Origin: Sanderia malayensis
Taxonomy: Eukaryota > Cnidaria > Scyphozoa > Semaeostomeae > Pelagiidae
Length of the DNA stretch: 64,000 bases
Reading direction: 5' to 3'
NCBI GenBank assembly: GCA_013076295.1
Contig: RQOL01000861.1
Coordinates: forward strand, 5,248,235 to 5,312,234
Shown here: positions 36,523 to 55,867 of the stretch, piece after piece
Numbering within the stretch: the first letter of the stretch is position 1
Layout of the letters: every line of letters starts with the position of its first letter
The notes under the pieces: generated by a model
Database searches by the model: none
What the model was told of the DNA's origin: nothing
Seen by the model: the letters and a program-made list of their open reading frames with translations, nothing else
Position numbers and translations under genes: made by a program

Positions 36523-36690
36523 AGTCAACTCTTTGTAATTCAAACACCCTGGGGAACAGGAAAATATTCGCATTACAAAAGTATATACCATAATAAAAGT
36601 TTGTTTTATACGGATTGACTCTTTAGTGCTCATTAAAGGGGCAGATAGAGTTCGATTTACATGAATTCAAGCAACGCCAAGTTCATCGTT
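36523..36690. repeat. Short pogo/Tigger-like interspersed repeat, copy 3 (inverted)
   Basis: Begins acagtcaactctttgtaatt and includes 'ccctggggaacaggaaaata' and 'gtttgttttata'. Each matches, in order, the reverse complement of the 346-490 copy. Confidence 0.55.
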
Positions 36691-37179
36691 ACTTCTCTGA
36701 AATATATTTAGTTATCTACATTGGAGTGAGCTACCCCGTTCTTTGTCTCATCTACTCCGCTCAAATTCGAAATCGTCAATCTATAAAACAGAGCAAATAA
36801 AGCAAGCAGAATACTTGATTATCATTCAAAACATTGGCATCAAACAAACCATAAGGCCGTGACACTTTTACTTAAATGTTTCGAAATTCTACAGTAAATA
36901 TAAAGCCTATAATAAATGATTAACTCTTTTAACATTTCACTCTCTATATTACATGTTTCTTGATACAAGTTTAGTTCTTCATAATTGCTTAAATGACTCA
37001 AAAATCCAAGAATGTTGAATGCATAAGAATTGGTTTGGTGAATGCATAAGAACGCTTGCTCGTACCCATTCCCAAACAGCAGTTTCCTTGGCTATTACAA
37101 TGGAATGTACTCTCTGGGGAGATTTAGATTATTTGAAAATCGTTTGGTTCTCTGCGTAAAGTTCTGGCAAACTACAGTC

Positions 37180-40100
37180 TCATGCCTTTTCAAGCAATTC
37201 GCCCCAGTCAATCGAGTTTTTGAATATCTCTCTATCAAGCCACTTACTGTATTCCTTTTTGAATTTTTTCGTTAATGTGACATTTTGGCTCAGGCAGCTG
37301 CTCAAGTCATTGTCAACGGGTTGAAAATCGGATGGATAATGTGATCCACCAGCCTCGTAATGGTGATAATTAAAAAGATCAACATTCTGACGTAATGCGC
37401 ATTCTTCGGTTTGAAAATCCCATGGCCGCGCATCCAAATCTATGAAACATATTAAGCACATGTTAATTCCCGTGGAAAATCAGTTCATTCAGCAAGTATA
37501 ATGGGAATGCTCTAGTTTTGAAGGGATTCTAAACAAATCTCATTTGGGAATGGAATATTGTATTCTGAATCTAAGAAACTAAATCAAGTATTGAAGTAGC
37601 ACTTACCATTTCCAAACGCCCAATCATCGTTCAATCGATGTCTGATTTTGTGATAAATCAATGACATTATTTTCATGTTACTTTTTCTCCAATTTCGACC
37701 AAGATACTTGATTTGCGTTTTTAATAACTAAAATAGAAAATGGTATTAACATACAGTAATTTGGTTCCAAATACTTGTATAAAAAGATGCGACAGACAAG
37801 TAACAAAGAAACCAAGAAGAGTGGTTCTACAAATAAAAACATATTCTAAATTTACTCACATTGGCTCGTAAGTTGATTATCGAAGCAAAGCGAAAAACAC
37901 TCACCTTCAAAACATAAAACTGCAATGTTTCTTCGTTGATCTTCAAAGCTCTTTTCAAGATTGGTGCAGACTTGAATACTACCAACATCTGAAAGTCATA
38001 AAATTTTCCATGGCTTACTGACAAGCGAAATATGGATTTAAATGTCCAAAAGAAGAACAGAAAGTGTCAAAGGATTAAAACATTAAAATTATTTAATAAA
38101 ATTGCATTTACCATTGTTCTGGAATGCTTCCACTTTGTCAACTTCTGCAGAATTCGCAGCAAATTGATGCAAGAAAAGAGATTTCTCCAGCAAAAGTCGT
38201 TTCCAGTACCACTTTCCTGGTTGAGTATAATAATAGTCATTTAAATAATAAATAAATCATTCAAATAAATAATAATAAATAAATAAATAAGTAATAAATA
38301 GTCATTTAATTAATAAATAAAAGTCATTTAAGAAACAAACAACTTAACAGGGAAATAAAAGAGCATGAAATAAATTACCAGAGTTTCAGCAGTTAACTCA
38401 TGCTTTTCCTCAAGAACACAGTTGGGAAAATCCAGCAAAGGTATGCTATAAAGAGATATTGATCATCAATTTATATAAAAGCATTCACACAGCCAATTAA
38501 AGGTCTTGCTATTAAAATGATATATTTGAATATCGAATATATCATTTTATCAATTTGAATAGCAAAAGTCAAACCCAGAAAATAATATTGACTTTGCTCG
38601 ACCTCCCTTGCAGCTTGCGTTATCATGCGAGCAGGTCAATATCAAGAGAGACTGGATGTTTAAAAATTCCTCTTCACAGATGGTTGAACTATCGAGATTC
38701 AATTGAACATTACAATGACGAAAATACATCCACAAAAACATAGTTGAATCTTGATTTGTGGAAAAATTAAAGGAAAGGATAAATGGGCGCAAGAAGAGAA
38801 CAGGGAAAGAAAAGTTGGGTGTCGGTTCTTTAGAACTGATGCCTAAAGCATGCACTAAGATCAGGAGAAACAAATTCGGTACGCTAGGGTTTTAAAGCTG
38901 GTTCACTTTAGAAAAAATGTGACAGGCTCTTGACTCAAAATTTGCTACATTGAGCATCAAATAAAAAAATTAGCATATCTTACCTGTTTTTTGCAGAAAC
39001 GTAAGCAGATATATTTTGATTGAAAAATTTCAATACCAAAGGAATGCAGTTTGCAAAAACCAAATGCTGACTCACAAATTCAAACTAAAAAGGAGAAGAT
39101 ATCCTCCCATTAAATTTGCAACATCAGGAAAAATAGACAAAAGAAACAGAAAGTCGTGGCAATAAACTGGAAATATCAGCTAAAAATAGACTGTTGATTG
39201 AATATATTTACTTGAGTTTGTGTTTCATACCTGATAAATATGATTAACTTTGAAGTGTTTCAAAAGTAACAAAATCAAAGCCGAGATTGATTTCACTAAT
39301 ATTTCCTGTAAAGAGAAGACAAATCGAAGAAGATAAAAAAATGCGCAGTACTCTCTATAGTGATTACACAAAATGTGGAAATAAATTGGTATAACCAATT
39401 TGACTAACTTTGTGTCGGTTTACATCAATACCAAGCTGCATGGACTGTAGAACAGTTGTCCTAACAAAAGAACAAAGAAAATTAGGAGCGAAATCATAAA
39501 GAATAATATAGAATACACTAGCATAATAATTGATAAAGTGGTAAAAGAAGGGCGTTAAGAATAAAGATCATAAAAACTGATGTTTAGTGGGCTTCACTGT
39601 TATACTGTTATATATAATAACTTATATTGTTTGTTGCCTGTGAAACAATATAAGTTATTACGGACGAGAAATGAAAGAAAGATTGGGGATAGATGACTCA
39701 CGGCATTTCACTTGGAAGTACATCTGTTAGAATGTTAATCGAATCAGTCTTTGCTTTAGCAGTTGGGGCTGAAGCAAGCAGAATTTTCAACAATGTTATC
39801 TGCAAAGATAAACAATTTTGTTTTTACTGGTGAGATTAAAATTCAATAAAATCCGGAAATGAAAAGTTCAAATCATGAGACAAAAAATCTCAAAACTACA
39901 ATAACAAGTAAAAATAGTACAAATAACAAATAACCAATTTTGCAACGTACCATGTATTGAGGCAATACAGGAAGCAGTGCTTTGTACAGTAACTCAGCTC
40001 TGGTTTGAGGTAACTCAGTCTTTCCCTGCGTAAAAACGTTTGGCCAATCAGTATTTTATTTTGATCAAATAATGGCTAAACTGCTACTGCAACTCTCAAG

Positions 40101-43100
40101 AAAATTGCATAATGCTGTTCAGCTTACATCAAAAAATTCGTTTTAAATTAATTGTTTTAATAAGATGTTGAAACCATTTGATAAAAAAGAAATCTAAAAC
40201 GTACTTTGCTAAATGGACGATCAGTTGTGTCCTCTTCTCGTTTAATTTGTATTTCAGAAAGAGACACAAAGACGTGCTTAAAAAAAATAAAAAAACATGA
40301 AAATATAGAGAAGCAATTGTTTCCGAATATACCAAACCATAAAAAGACAAATTGAACGAAAAATTAAAAAAAAGCAATTTAAGACATTTACGCTTTGCAA
40401 AACTTTGAGGCCTTCTACTATTGGCTCTGGAAGCCCAGATGTTGATGTACTGTCACTAAGAAATAGGCAGAAAGATGTAGGTTAGAATATGCTTCTTCAA
40501 AAGACATGGTTATATCAAATGGCATATAAAACACAGCCGCGTAAAAACCTACTTCAGAAGCTGATAACCAACATATTTTGCTCTGCAAGATTGCAAAAAC
40601 GTCTGCACATCTTTTTGTCTGCAACCAAAAAGTGAATTTCTTTTTTCAGTAATCCGGGACAAAATGCCAAAATTAAATTACATTGATTCTTATCTTATTC
40701 AATTTCTTTGAAATTCATAAGTAAATGTATGGAGACGATTCCTATTCAAATGGTCAAAATCCTGAAATTGTCGCATGGATCAGATAAGGTTAATATAATG
40801 GATATATGAAGGCCTTTTTGTAAACACCCAACAGTGCTTAGCATGCAAACATGCTTACCTTACTTTCGGTTTAAGTAATAATTCTTCAAAAGAAAACTCG
40901 CTTGATTCGTCTTCCGAATGCTCATCTTGTTTGTCTTGATTCTCATCTTCAATTTCTTCTGTTTTCGCAACTGCATTTCTCCTCTCAGCTGCGGATCGTT
41001 CTTCGAATTTCTTCTTGTTCTCCCTCACATTTTGTGGTGAAGATGCTCGCAAGTAAAACTCCGGTGACTTGCCAAAATTTACAAGATACTGATCTTCAAA
41101 AGATGGCGAGAGACCTGCTTCGACTCGAATGTTCTTTTTGTGAGCAAGAAGGTTGCCAAGGCCTCCAAGGGTCATCTAAAACATAATTGTTATCATACAG
41201 TTGAACCCTGACAAGTCAAGTACCGAGAGAAGCATGAAATCTGGTCTAGTGGTCATTACTTCAAGTTATTCAGAGTTATAACCGACTTAGATATAGGTCT
41301 GAATCATGGGAGATAGACAAATTGTTACGCATCAAGTTGAATTATCAAAGTTCAATGTCAGGATAATTATGAGCAAATAAAAGTGTAGTGTCTATTGGTT
41401 CAAGCAGACAGCATCGTTTACTATATAAACTATGTAATTAATGAATTGAATACAAATTTTCTTACCAGGATAGTCTTCCAAAGAAGCAATAGCAATTTTT
41501 TAATTGGATAGTGAGGTGCACTGCCAGCACAAAACTTCAAGATGAGTTCAAAAAGCAAAAGCGCAAAGGGGCCACCTTCCTCCTCATCTCTACTGCCATC
41601 TAAAGAAATAGAGCATAGGAAAAAAAATCAAAAACTTGAGTTTGGATTAAAAATAAAGCAATAAACGCACACTCCGCGAAGAAGCTTTGAGTTCCAATAG
41701 ATAACAGTGAGCAATGGACGACACAAACTTGACATGATAACGAAGAATCACAAACCCAGGTCGTTCTTGAGTGATTCAGCAGCTTTTTCCATTTCTTCAG
41801 ATTTTGTTTGATTAATCCGAATAACCTCAATCATTGTATAAAGAATATTGATATACATTCGCAAGTCCAAGCTGTCAGCTATTGATATTGAGGCTTTCTG
41901 TATTGCAGCATGAACTGCTTCAATACTCCTATTAGCAAAATAAATAAAATTACAGTTTTTAATGTCAAGTTGAAGATTACGATATTAAACAGTCAGCTCT
42001 TGTTAACTATAACCTAATGATGTTACTGTTTCTACAGCTTCTATGTTTCAGAATAATTTCCTGAAGTTTGGGGCCCCAAAAATGTCTGAACTCCTTACAG
42101 CGCATTAAGATAACATAAACACATTCAAACTAAAATCACTTACTCTGCTTCCATTAGCAAGAGTTGTTGAATAACAGAAAAAAATCCACATTGATAAAGA
42201 AGCAAAACATTCTGTGACATCTAAAATCACAAAGAAAAAAGTGTTAATAGCAGATTATTTACGAAAACATCAAAACAGTTTTAATCAAGAGAAACCATTT
42301 CACAACAACGTTGGTTTACTAATATCCACCATTTATCATATAATACTGTAATAATAACAAAACCAAGGCTGGACTATAAAAGGTTGACAGCCATGCATGC
42401 ATGTGTTGTTGAAAAATTATTTATGAATGGTCTTCTCACATTTGCCAAAAGCTCTTCCTTGCTTGTTGATTCTTTATGCATCCCTGTAAAATATAACAAA
42501 GTCATTATCAATTCATTGCAACTATTTCTGGCAAATCCAAATAACTACAATATAATGCAAAAGTTCTTAAATTAAATGTGGAGACTTATTCACCTTGACA
42601 CAAGTACAAAACAGTTCTAACTGCATTTCTCCTTTCTTTAACATTAATTATTTCCAACCTATCAAGTATCTTTAACAAATATTGATGCTTTTCTTTTTTA
42701 GACAATTCTTTCCACGGCCGAGACTCTAAAATAGTAAATAAAATATATTATCATCCAGCTGGTCTCTTTAGATATTCGTCATTGTTTCAGATTATACATA
42801 CATCTAAAGCTATGCAATATAAAAAATGCAAAGCCTTACGAAATCAATACAAAGGGATCTAAAACCCAAACAGAAATTGAAGTTAGATTGCAAAATTAAA
42901 AGTAAAAAATTTAGAAGTCCAAAATTTCATTGTCAAAGAAATATTCCAGCCCTTTATTGTTCTCGAAAAGAACTTGTTTCCGTATGTCTCTATCTTGCAT
43001 AAAATGCTTAAATGCTTGAATGTTATAATTGCATTGTTTTGTGCTTGCTGTGTTTCTTAAAACGTGACTGGGAACTTTTACAGCAGAATTGTTGTTTGTG

Positions 43101-46100
43101 ATATTTTGAATAGCTTTTAACGAGCTTGCTTTCTTCTATTTTTTCATCCGAGCAGTTAAACAACCAGATTCACGTTCTTTAAAATTGGATGCAGAGCAGA
43201 CTGTTTTCTCTGTACTTTATCTATATCTTCGATCTGGTTTTTAACATAAAGGATCCAAGATTGAAGACGAATTCTCGAAGATAGGACGCACAAGTGACAT
43301 ATAAGCTCGCACCTTTGCCTCATGTAGGCAGTGTTTGTTGTTTCTCTTTATAAACCCCAATGTTCTTCAACATAGTACTTTCAATTCAGATCATTTGTTA
43401 TTGTCACTCATACCTTCATGATCCAGTACTTGTTCTCTAATCATACAATTATGAATTACCGTTGAATTTTTATGATGAACGCTGAGAACGTAGCAGTTAC
43501 TTGGATTGAACACAATTTGCCATCTGTCTGGCCACTCTGTCGGCTTGTCAAAATCAATCCGTAATTAAAGTGCATCAGTGGTGCTTTTCACTATGCCAAT
43601 CATCACTATTGCATTCTTGATATCAATCTTTCTCTGATGTCGCTTATGCATAAAAGGAGAGTACTGGACAGAGAACAGTTCCTTGTGGGACACCAGATCG
43701 GACTTGAGCATCTTTGCATTTTTCACCCTCAAATGCAACAATCTGACTTCTGTTAATCAACCACGTATTTTTCCATCTTTTTATTTCCCTCTGATACCAT
43801 GTGTTCTAGTGATAAAAGCCTCGAGAAATGGACCTGCGTCGAATGCTATTGAGAAGTCTAACATTGTTGCATCCTTTGATCGGTACAGAACTTCAAGATT
43901 GCTTTTAAAATCGGAAACATAGCGAAACATAGTAAATACTAAAGCTTTTCGTCTGACACTCATCAGAGTAGTACATTAGAAAGAGAATGAAAATGAAAAC
44001 CTAACAAACAATTATTGTTTATTGTTGCATCCGCTTGCTGGCCCTTATCTAAATGCCTTCTATCTATTTATCTATTGTATACTGTACAAAGACATGTGTT
44101 CTAGTATTGTCTTGCTCTTAATGTGTCACCGAAACTGATTACTGAGTAGCAATTTGCCCCTTGATGAAAATTTAAAAACCCTAAGACAGTTATCATGTGA
44201 TTGTCAAATAACCCGTTTTGTAGTACTGCAAATATTTCTAACATGTGCTTAAAACTTGTCAAATTTTTCTCCACTGTCTGTTTTCAGGATACACTATATG
44301 CAGATATTCCAAGCAAGCTTTGGTTGCTATAATGAAGCAATGTGCATGGATATGCTGAGCATATCAAGGATCTGGTTAAGTGAGACCTTCAGGTGGAAAA
44401 CAACTTTTTCTATTCAAGTGAGTCTCCTAGTAAAAATTGCTCATCCATTGGAAATTGAAAATCAGTTCAACTCAGTGAAAGTCAGAGTCATCTGAGGTAT
44501 GACATGATAGGATGCAGCTGTGGCATTACTTTTTACACACATGGATGATAAGTATATTGACAATTAGCACCTTTTTCACAGTTGTCATCATGCAAACTAC
44601 TCAGTTAAAAAAGAATGAGTTCTCTGACATCAACATGCATGTAATCTATTCAGGGGAAATGGAGGTAAATGCAGAGATATATGTAGCAATTCTAAGGTGT
44701 TAGAAGTTATTGGTTAATCAGAAATGAGTTTAATCTGTACCTGTTCCTGCATAATTTTCGTGAAATATATCTGCATTTTCCACAAACTCATTTTCCTCTG
44801 TGTAACTGTATAACTCTAAAATAAACAATACCAATATAAATAAGTAGATAAATACCATCAACGTAAACATCAATTCAAAAAATGTGATAAGAAAAGTTGA
44901 CGTCTAGAAACAGTCCAGAAATTTACAAAATATAAATGCATTCTAAAAACTCTTAGTTAAATTATAGAAACAACTCACCAGCCAGTTCATTGAGTAATGA
45001 GTCAGAATCATTGTAGATAAAATCTAATGATGGCACATCATTCTGGGTCTGGAAAAAATGGAAATTTATCAGCTTGTATGTACCTACTATTCAAATTATT
45101 TCCCTCTGGTAAATCTACTTTTGGGAGCCATTGACTGCCAGCAAACCGGTTCTCGCAAGTGGAAATGGACCCAGTCAGTTCTTGCCTTTCCTGGTCCCAT
45201 AAGCATTAACTTGAAATTCTATTATGACACACAGGTAGACCCAAAAACTAAATCACAGAGGTACAAACTGGGGGAGGGGTAAAAAGGACATGTAGAAAAT
45301 TAGATATGCTTTCAATTATATTAGATATCCAACTGCAAAATCAAAAAGTACCCTTGCCATGCCTAAGTGCCATATGAAGTAAGCAAAAGCTTTCTGAAGT
45401 TAAGTTAAGTTACTAATGAGGACTTTTCTTGAACTGGTAGTACCTCCAACATAAGAAAAGGATGAAAGAATCTAATGACGAAAGCCCTTCAATTCATCAG
45501 GACAATTAGGAGCCTGTGCCAATTTTTGCAGCACAAGAACATTTTGTATTTTCAAATCCATAACTTTGAAAGCCAGTTAATTAAAGCAAAGAAGAAACCT
45601 CTGATAATTTTCAAAAAATATCTTTTCACTGAGATCTTGGGTCTCAAAGTGTAAAAACCTTTATGTCAATTACTAAAAATTTGCCATTTTATCTCAAGTG
45701 CACTCTTTAAGTCCAGTTTGCAGAGCATGGCCGATTTCAACAAGATCTCGGGTGCGCCAACAGGCCTACAACACGGGTGCGGGTGCGCCAAAGTTCCAAA
45801 TATTGGTTGGGTGCGCCACTCAGGTGCGCTATTCCAACTATTTTCTAGATATTAAGGTGCTTTTAGGCCATTTTGTAAAAGAATCCAGGTTCCGTGAGCC
45901 CTCCGTGAGTTTGTTTAAGAATCCAGGAGCGTTTCTGATACGATTATGATGCTGGCATTACTGTTAAATGGGCGTTTCCCTGTAATTAAAAGGGTGTGGT
46001 TTTCAAAAAATTTTGTCCAGGGGCGCCTCCAGCACTGATCTTGGGTGCGCCACTGACATACTCTGCAAACTGGCTTTAAGTGTGAAAATTATAAGGTTTT

Positions 46101-46691
46101 GTGCAAAAAAGGGTGTGGTTTGTGAAAACATTGCCCCTCCAGTTGCACCTTTGATGCAGCTGAAATCTTATCTTGGGTGCACCTGTGAGTGACAGACACT
46201 CTGCAGACTGGATCGACCCTGAAAACATGTGGCCCCTTCCCCACCACTCTTACAACAATGCTTCCTTACCTATCCTTTACAAATGAGTTGAATAGTCTTA
46301 GAAATGAATCAATCTCACTCACGCACAGCCATGCCATGCTATCTGTCTATGCTACCTGTTTTTAACCAAAGATATTACAATAGCATCAATGCATCTTGAC
46401 TATTTTGTTAGTTACACACCGAAAACGTCACTGCTTACTACGATGCTCATTGTTGGTAGTACCCAGCGCAGCGTCGTGGTTGAATTCAATAGAAATTCAA
46501 TTTGATTCAGCTTTCACTTCCTCGTACTGAATATAAATGCAATATTGGGCCTAATAAATACTTACATCAGAATCTTTCCGTTGTCTGCGTAATATTTCTT
46601 TCAACTTCGGCACGTTTTTTCTTCCCTCTGTTGAAATGCCATGCAAAGAAGAAGTCTGACTCCCATTTTGCTGGCTTTCTGCAGCGGCCAT
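37180..46691 (-). CDS. STRIP1: Striatin-interacting protein 1/2 (FAM40), STRIPAK scaffold
   Basis: Core scaffold of the STRIPAK PP2A-kinase complex, cytoplasmic, affecting actin and Hippo signalling. Twenty-two exons sum to 795 aa (human 837): 46566-46691, 44979-45048, 44741-44815, 42594-42725, 42440-42483, 42144-42220, 41756-41928, 41466-41599, 40859-41175, 40553-40618, 40392-40455, 40205-40276, 39951-40025, 39702-39799, 39409-39460, 39231-39305, 38984-39084, 38379-38445, 38112-38216, 37905-37988, 37607-37727, 37180-37439. Family landmarks in order: RNQRKDSE-like RRQRKDSD, ELYSYTEENEF, KKLLLLLWKT, LPQYMITLLKILLASAP, TTVLQSMQLGIDVNRHK, QHLVFANCIPLVLKFFNQN, FCWRNLFSCINLLRILQKLTKWKHSRTM, FKSAPILKRALK, DLDARPWDFQTEECALR. 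Vertebrates have two paralogues; one is seen here, so STRIP1 versus STRIP2 is not resolved. Intron 3 contains a LINE relic. Confidence 0.96.
39615..39660. repeat. Perfect 18-bp hairpin in a STRIP intron
   Basis: Arm taataacttatattgttt (39615-39632), a 10-bp spacer, and its exact reverse complement at 39643-39660. Too short and AT-rich to name an element. Confidence 0.6.
43130..43970 (-). mobile_element. CR1/jockey-like LINE reverse transcriptase relic
   Basis: Minus-strand pieces read in RT order: 'LDFSIAFDAGP', then VRSGVPQGTVLCPVL (family SGVPQGSVLGPLLF), then 'GFIKRNN' and 'SLVRPIFENSSSILDP' (family YxxLVRPxLEYAxxVWDP). Several stops and frame changes separate them. The copy lies in intron 3 of STRIP in the sense orientation and is inactive. 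Confidence 0.75.
45713..46073. mobile_element. hAT-type MITE with 8-bp target duplication CTTTAAGT
   Basis: Ends ccagtttgcagag and ctctgcaaactgg are perfect 13-bp inverted repeats. They are flanked by CTTTAAGT at 45705-45712 and 46074-46081. Inside, the word 'gggtgcgcca' recurs four times. No coding capacity. The element lies in intron 1 of STRIP. Confidence 0.85.
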
Positions 46692-46781
46692 GTTGTTGTT
46701 TAACTCTGACTGAACCAAACCAACTTGCCTCGTCCTCACGTTGGAATAAATAGAATCAAGCCTCATATCCATTATGACCTC

Positions 46782-46830
46782 GATGCATCCACTGATCTGA
46801 AACAAGATGTTTCAGATCAGTGGATGCATC
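46782..46830. repeat. Perfect 22-bp inverted repeat upstream of STRIP start
   Basis: The left arm (46782-46803) and right arm (46809-46830) are exact reverse complements separated by 5 bp (aagat). The arms contain 'gatgcatccactgatctg'. The structure lies 91 bp upstream of the STRIP ATG, so it may be transcribed into the 5'UTR as a stable hairpin or mark a small palindromic insertion. Confidence 0.8.
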
Positions 46831-46912
46831 ATGCATGCATTGCATTTGAACCAATGGTGGCAAAGTTACAAAGAGGTATAAGCACTGTGCAAGCTCCGTC
46901 TGCCAAACTTCG

Positions 46913-46990
46913 TGGCATGATATGAACTGGGCTCGAACCAAAGTATCAGCAGTGGCAAGCCATGTGCTAATCATGATGTCATTGAGTAGC
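46913..46990 (-). mobile_element. Diverged tRNA-derived SINE head
   Basis: On minus, GGTTCGAGCC (46930-46939) is a B box, preceded by a decayed A-box region and the same 'gcttgccac' word found in the heads of the SINEs at 9.8 and 16.3 kb. The body typical of those copies is absent. An old relic. Confidence 0.5.
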
Positions 46991-47762
46991 GGCTGATAAC
47001 AGGTAACTATAGCAGTTATCAAATATCAAAATACTTACGATATAACCTATTTGGAAATGGTTAATTTTATTGTATGAACCGAAAGCTCATCTGAATAATT
47101 TCTACGTGTCCTTCAGTATTAAATTTTTTTTTGGTGCAAAAATGTAATTGTGCAAAATATTTTGGCCAATCTTTTAATATTTTATTTTAAGTATCTTCAT
47201 ATACTGTAATTAATGTAAAATATATTGAAATAGAAAGTTGAAGTTGAATTTTAGTTACTTTACCGAACAAACCCGTGGAATTCATATGAATATGAGAAGA
47301 AGAAACCAAATCAACAAGATGGCGCAGCAACGCATGCAATGCATAACCCACCCAGAAATCCCTTGAATTCAAGAAAAGATTATAAACACATTACGTGGTG
47401 TGACTGAAGATGCTCTCAGCGTAATCATGACGTATGGTAGTAGTGTAAAGTTAAATCACAATGTTCTATATTCAAGCATAAATGTAATTTAAAAATTACG
47501 AAAACACAGTATTTCTTATTAGAAATTAGTAAATTACTCGATGGTAGTATTTTTCGTTTTAAATACTCATTATACAAACCCTTTTAATTTTGTACAAGAA
47601 CAAAACGTATCGTAATGCCAATCAGCCATCATTGTTAGGGTTTTTATTGCCTCCTCACCAAATAAACGAACGTGCCGCTTGCAGTAACAACTACTTTGTT
47701 ACAATATTTGTTACGATGCATGTTGTTCGTAGATTGATTACGAGATTACTAGCTGGGCATAC
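46991..47762. other. Gap between STRIP 5' end and cyclin Y 3' end
   Basis: AT-rich. It should contain the STRIP promoter and the cyclin Y 3'UTR. No other supported gene; the short open frames have no protein-like pattern. Confidence 0.5.
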
Positions 47763-53860
<6,098 letters not shown>

Positions 53861-54292
53861 TTGGTTGAAAGCTCAAACACACTAAAAGTCTTTAACAACT
53901 TTAGCATCTGTAATTCGACTAATAAAAAATTGACTTCTCAATTATACATTTCTGAACACAAAAAACCATGTCTTTGTGTAATAGCAAGAATCTGTCTTAT
54001 TATTTTAGTAGCGAGCATTAATTGCTCAGCAATATTGACGCTGGATTAAATTAATCAAGTTTTCAATTGCACTTCTTTTCAGCTCTGTAAAGTCTGGTTG
54101 GTTAGTATCCGACCTGCTATATGTTATAGCTCCTCTGTTTTCCTTTTTTCTGTTTTTTGTTTTATATTCAATTCAGGGCAAGGACACACGCGTGGCATTC
54201 GCGATTTCCCGCGACATGCGACACTCAAAATAACAGTGAATATGTGGAGCAGCATGCTGATTTGATTCGCCCAACACACAATACAAATACAA

Positions 54293-54668
54293 CAGGGTTG
54301 CCACATTGGCTTTTTCTAAGCCAAATTCCAGAAATTGGGCTTTTTTGAAAGTGCTTGGCTTAAAAAATTGATTTGGCTTAGAGCTGAAATTTGGGTTAAT
54401 TTGGCTATTTCCAGAAAGTTGGCTTAATTAAGCTAATTTTAATTTTCAAGGCTGCTGTTGTAAGGATTTTCAGTAACGAAAAGGATGTTCAGGTTGTTCA
54501 ATGTAAAACAATGCACACGGAAGGCTCAGATCATGGGTGCAACAGTGTGCATTCTTTGAATTCTGAACAATCATGTGATACTTCTTTTGTTCTATTGTAT
54601 TTTGATGACATCATCACAACCTCGTTTTCAGGTTCTATTGTTCTTATTTTTCACATCTGGCAACCCAC
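54293..54668. mobile_element. hAT-type MITE with 8-bp target duplication AAATACAA
   Basis: Ends cagggttgcca and tggcaacccac form inverted repeats and are flanked by AAATACAA at 54285-54292 and 54669-54676. The interior has several 'ttggctta/taagccaa' words that can pair with each other. No coding capacity. Confidence 0.8.
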
Positions 54669-55734
54669 AAATACAAGTACAGCACAATACTAAAATACCA
54701 AAAACTACAAATGCACACAAGATACGAATCGCAGATGTCATTATGAGCTATTCACATCTTTCTTTTCACATCACTTTTACTTTTTTTAATGAATAGAAGT
54801 TCCTTTATGGTCTCGTCGAAAGTAATTAGTCACAAAACACTTACTTTGCTTCCTCATTGAGCCGAACTCCAACCCTTGCCTTGTTAAGTTAAATACAGTG
54901 GATATTATACGCCACACGTTATTTTACAAGAACGTTTCACCAGAAAGCCCCAATCTCAGTTCCAAACTCACCAACACCATTCTTAACATATGTACGCATT
55001 GGCGGAGTGCGTAGCTGAAATGGCAATATGCCTAAAAAAAGACAAATTGAAAGTCTTAGACTTTCACTTTTCTTAAATTTCAAGTATTCCATAGTTCAAT
55101 TTATTGACTTTTTGGAAAGCGGAATACTACAACTACTTATAAATCACTTTCTTCTAAAATATAAGGTGTAACTCAACTGCCCGTTATTTCAAACAGTATC
55201 TTTCTCCAGCCATTTTCTACTTCCTTTGAGGAAAAGTGTTCGCTATATCGAGCTTGAAGAAATTGTCTGCTGAAGTATCGGACGGAAATAGGGATATGTA
55301 CTGGGAATACGGGTTAAATCATTCAAAGACAATTAAGATATGTATCTTAGGAAATACCCTGTGCAAATGATTATCATTGCCATAGGATAGGACATCATGT
55401 AGACATCATACATTCATCTAGTCTGCTAAATGGCGTGTCAAACGTGCCAACATGCCACAGTTACGACTATTATTTACAATACTGAATGTTTTCAGTGAGG
55501 ATATTGAGATCCCCATTTTCCAAGCATGAACAAAAAATGCAAAGAACTAAAAATTAGAAAAAAACTAAAAATAATCAATAAAAGAAAGCAACAGAGCAGA
55601 CCCTTGTCTTTTGCCTTAACTTTTGTGTTCACTTTTGATGAAAAAGACAACCAAACCAATAATCATTGATGTTAATTAAATGGCTTCTTTTCTTGCTGAG
55701 AACCTAAGAAATAAAAAACAAGTTTCATTCAATT

Positions 55735-55867
55735 TCCCTTGAGAGTTAGTTGCGATGCATGCGAACGCTGCCCAGGAGCAGTCGAAACATGCGCATACGG
55801 GTGGCTGACAAGCAACAACAACAACGGGTGTCGTCAATGTGTTCAGAGTCAGTCGGTCAGTGTTTTG
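55735..55867 (+). promoter_or_regulatory. Probable ING 5'UTR exon with donor site
   Basis: A GC-richer segment ends at a strong donor (ttttg|GTGAGT). The next good acceptor in the region (ttcctcatttcag, ending 56208) precedes the ING start codon by 85 nt. The pair would make a short non-coding first exon. The 5' edge is a guess. Confidence 0.4.

Larger units (their letters stand above)
34528..37179. other. Gap between bHLH and STRIP genes
   Basis: AT-rich, with a short TA microsatellite near 35390 and the inverted repeat copy at 36523-36690. Candidate minus-strand mini-exons are listed separately. Nothing else gene-like. It should hold both 3'UTRs, since the flanking genes are convergent. 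Confidence 0.5.

Noticed and set aside
38226..38336. Possible regular repeat array (CRISPR-like or satellite)
   Set aside because: It is a simple AATAA-type microsatellite; no spacers. No CRISPR, operon or bacterial features exist in this animal sequence.
41600..41830. Reading STRIP exon 7 in the frame that continues past 41756
   Set aside because: The correct frame (MIEVIRINQTKSEEMEK...) ends at the donor at 41756 and joins exon 8 in phase.
54844..55011. Additional N-terminal coding exons of cyclin Y
   Set aside because: Splice-like borders exist, but an in-frame MGNNCC start at 53860 completes the family N-terminus, so these can only be 5'UTR or chance.
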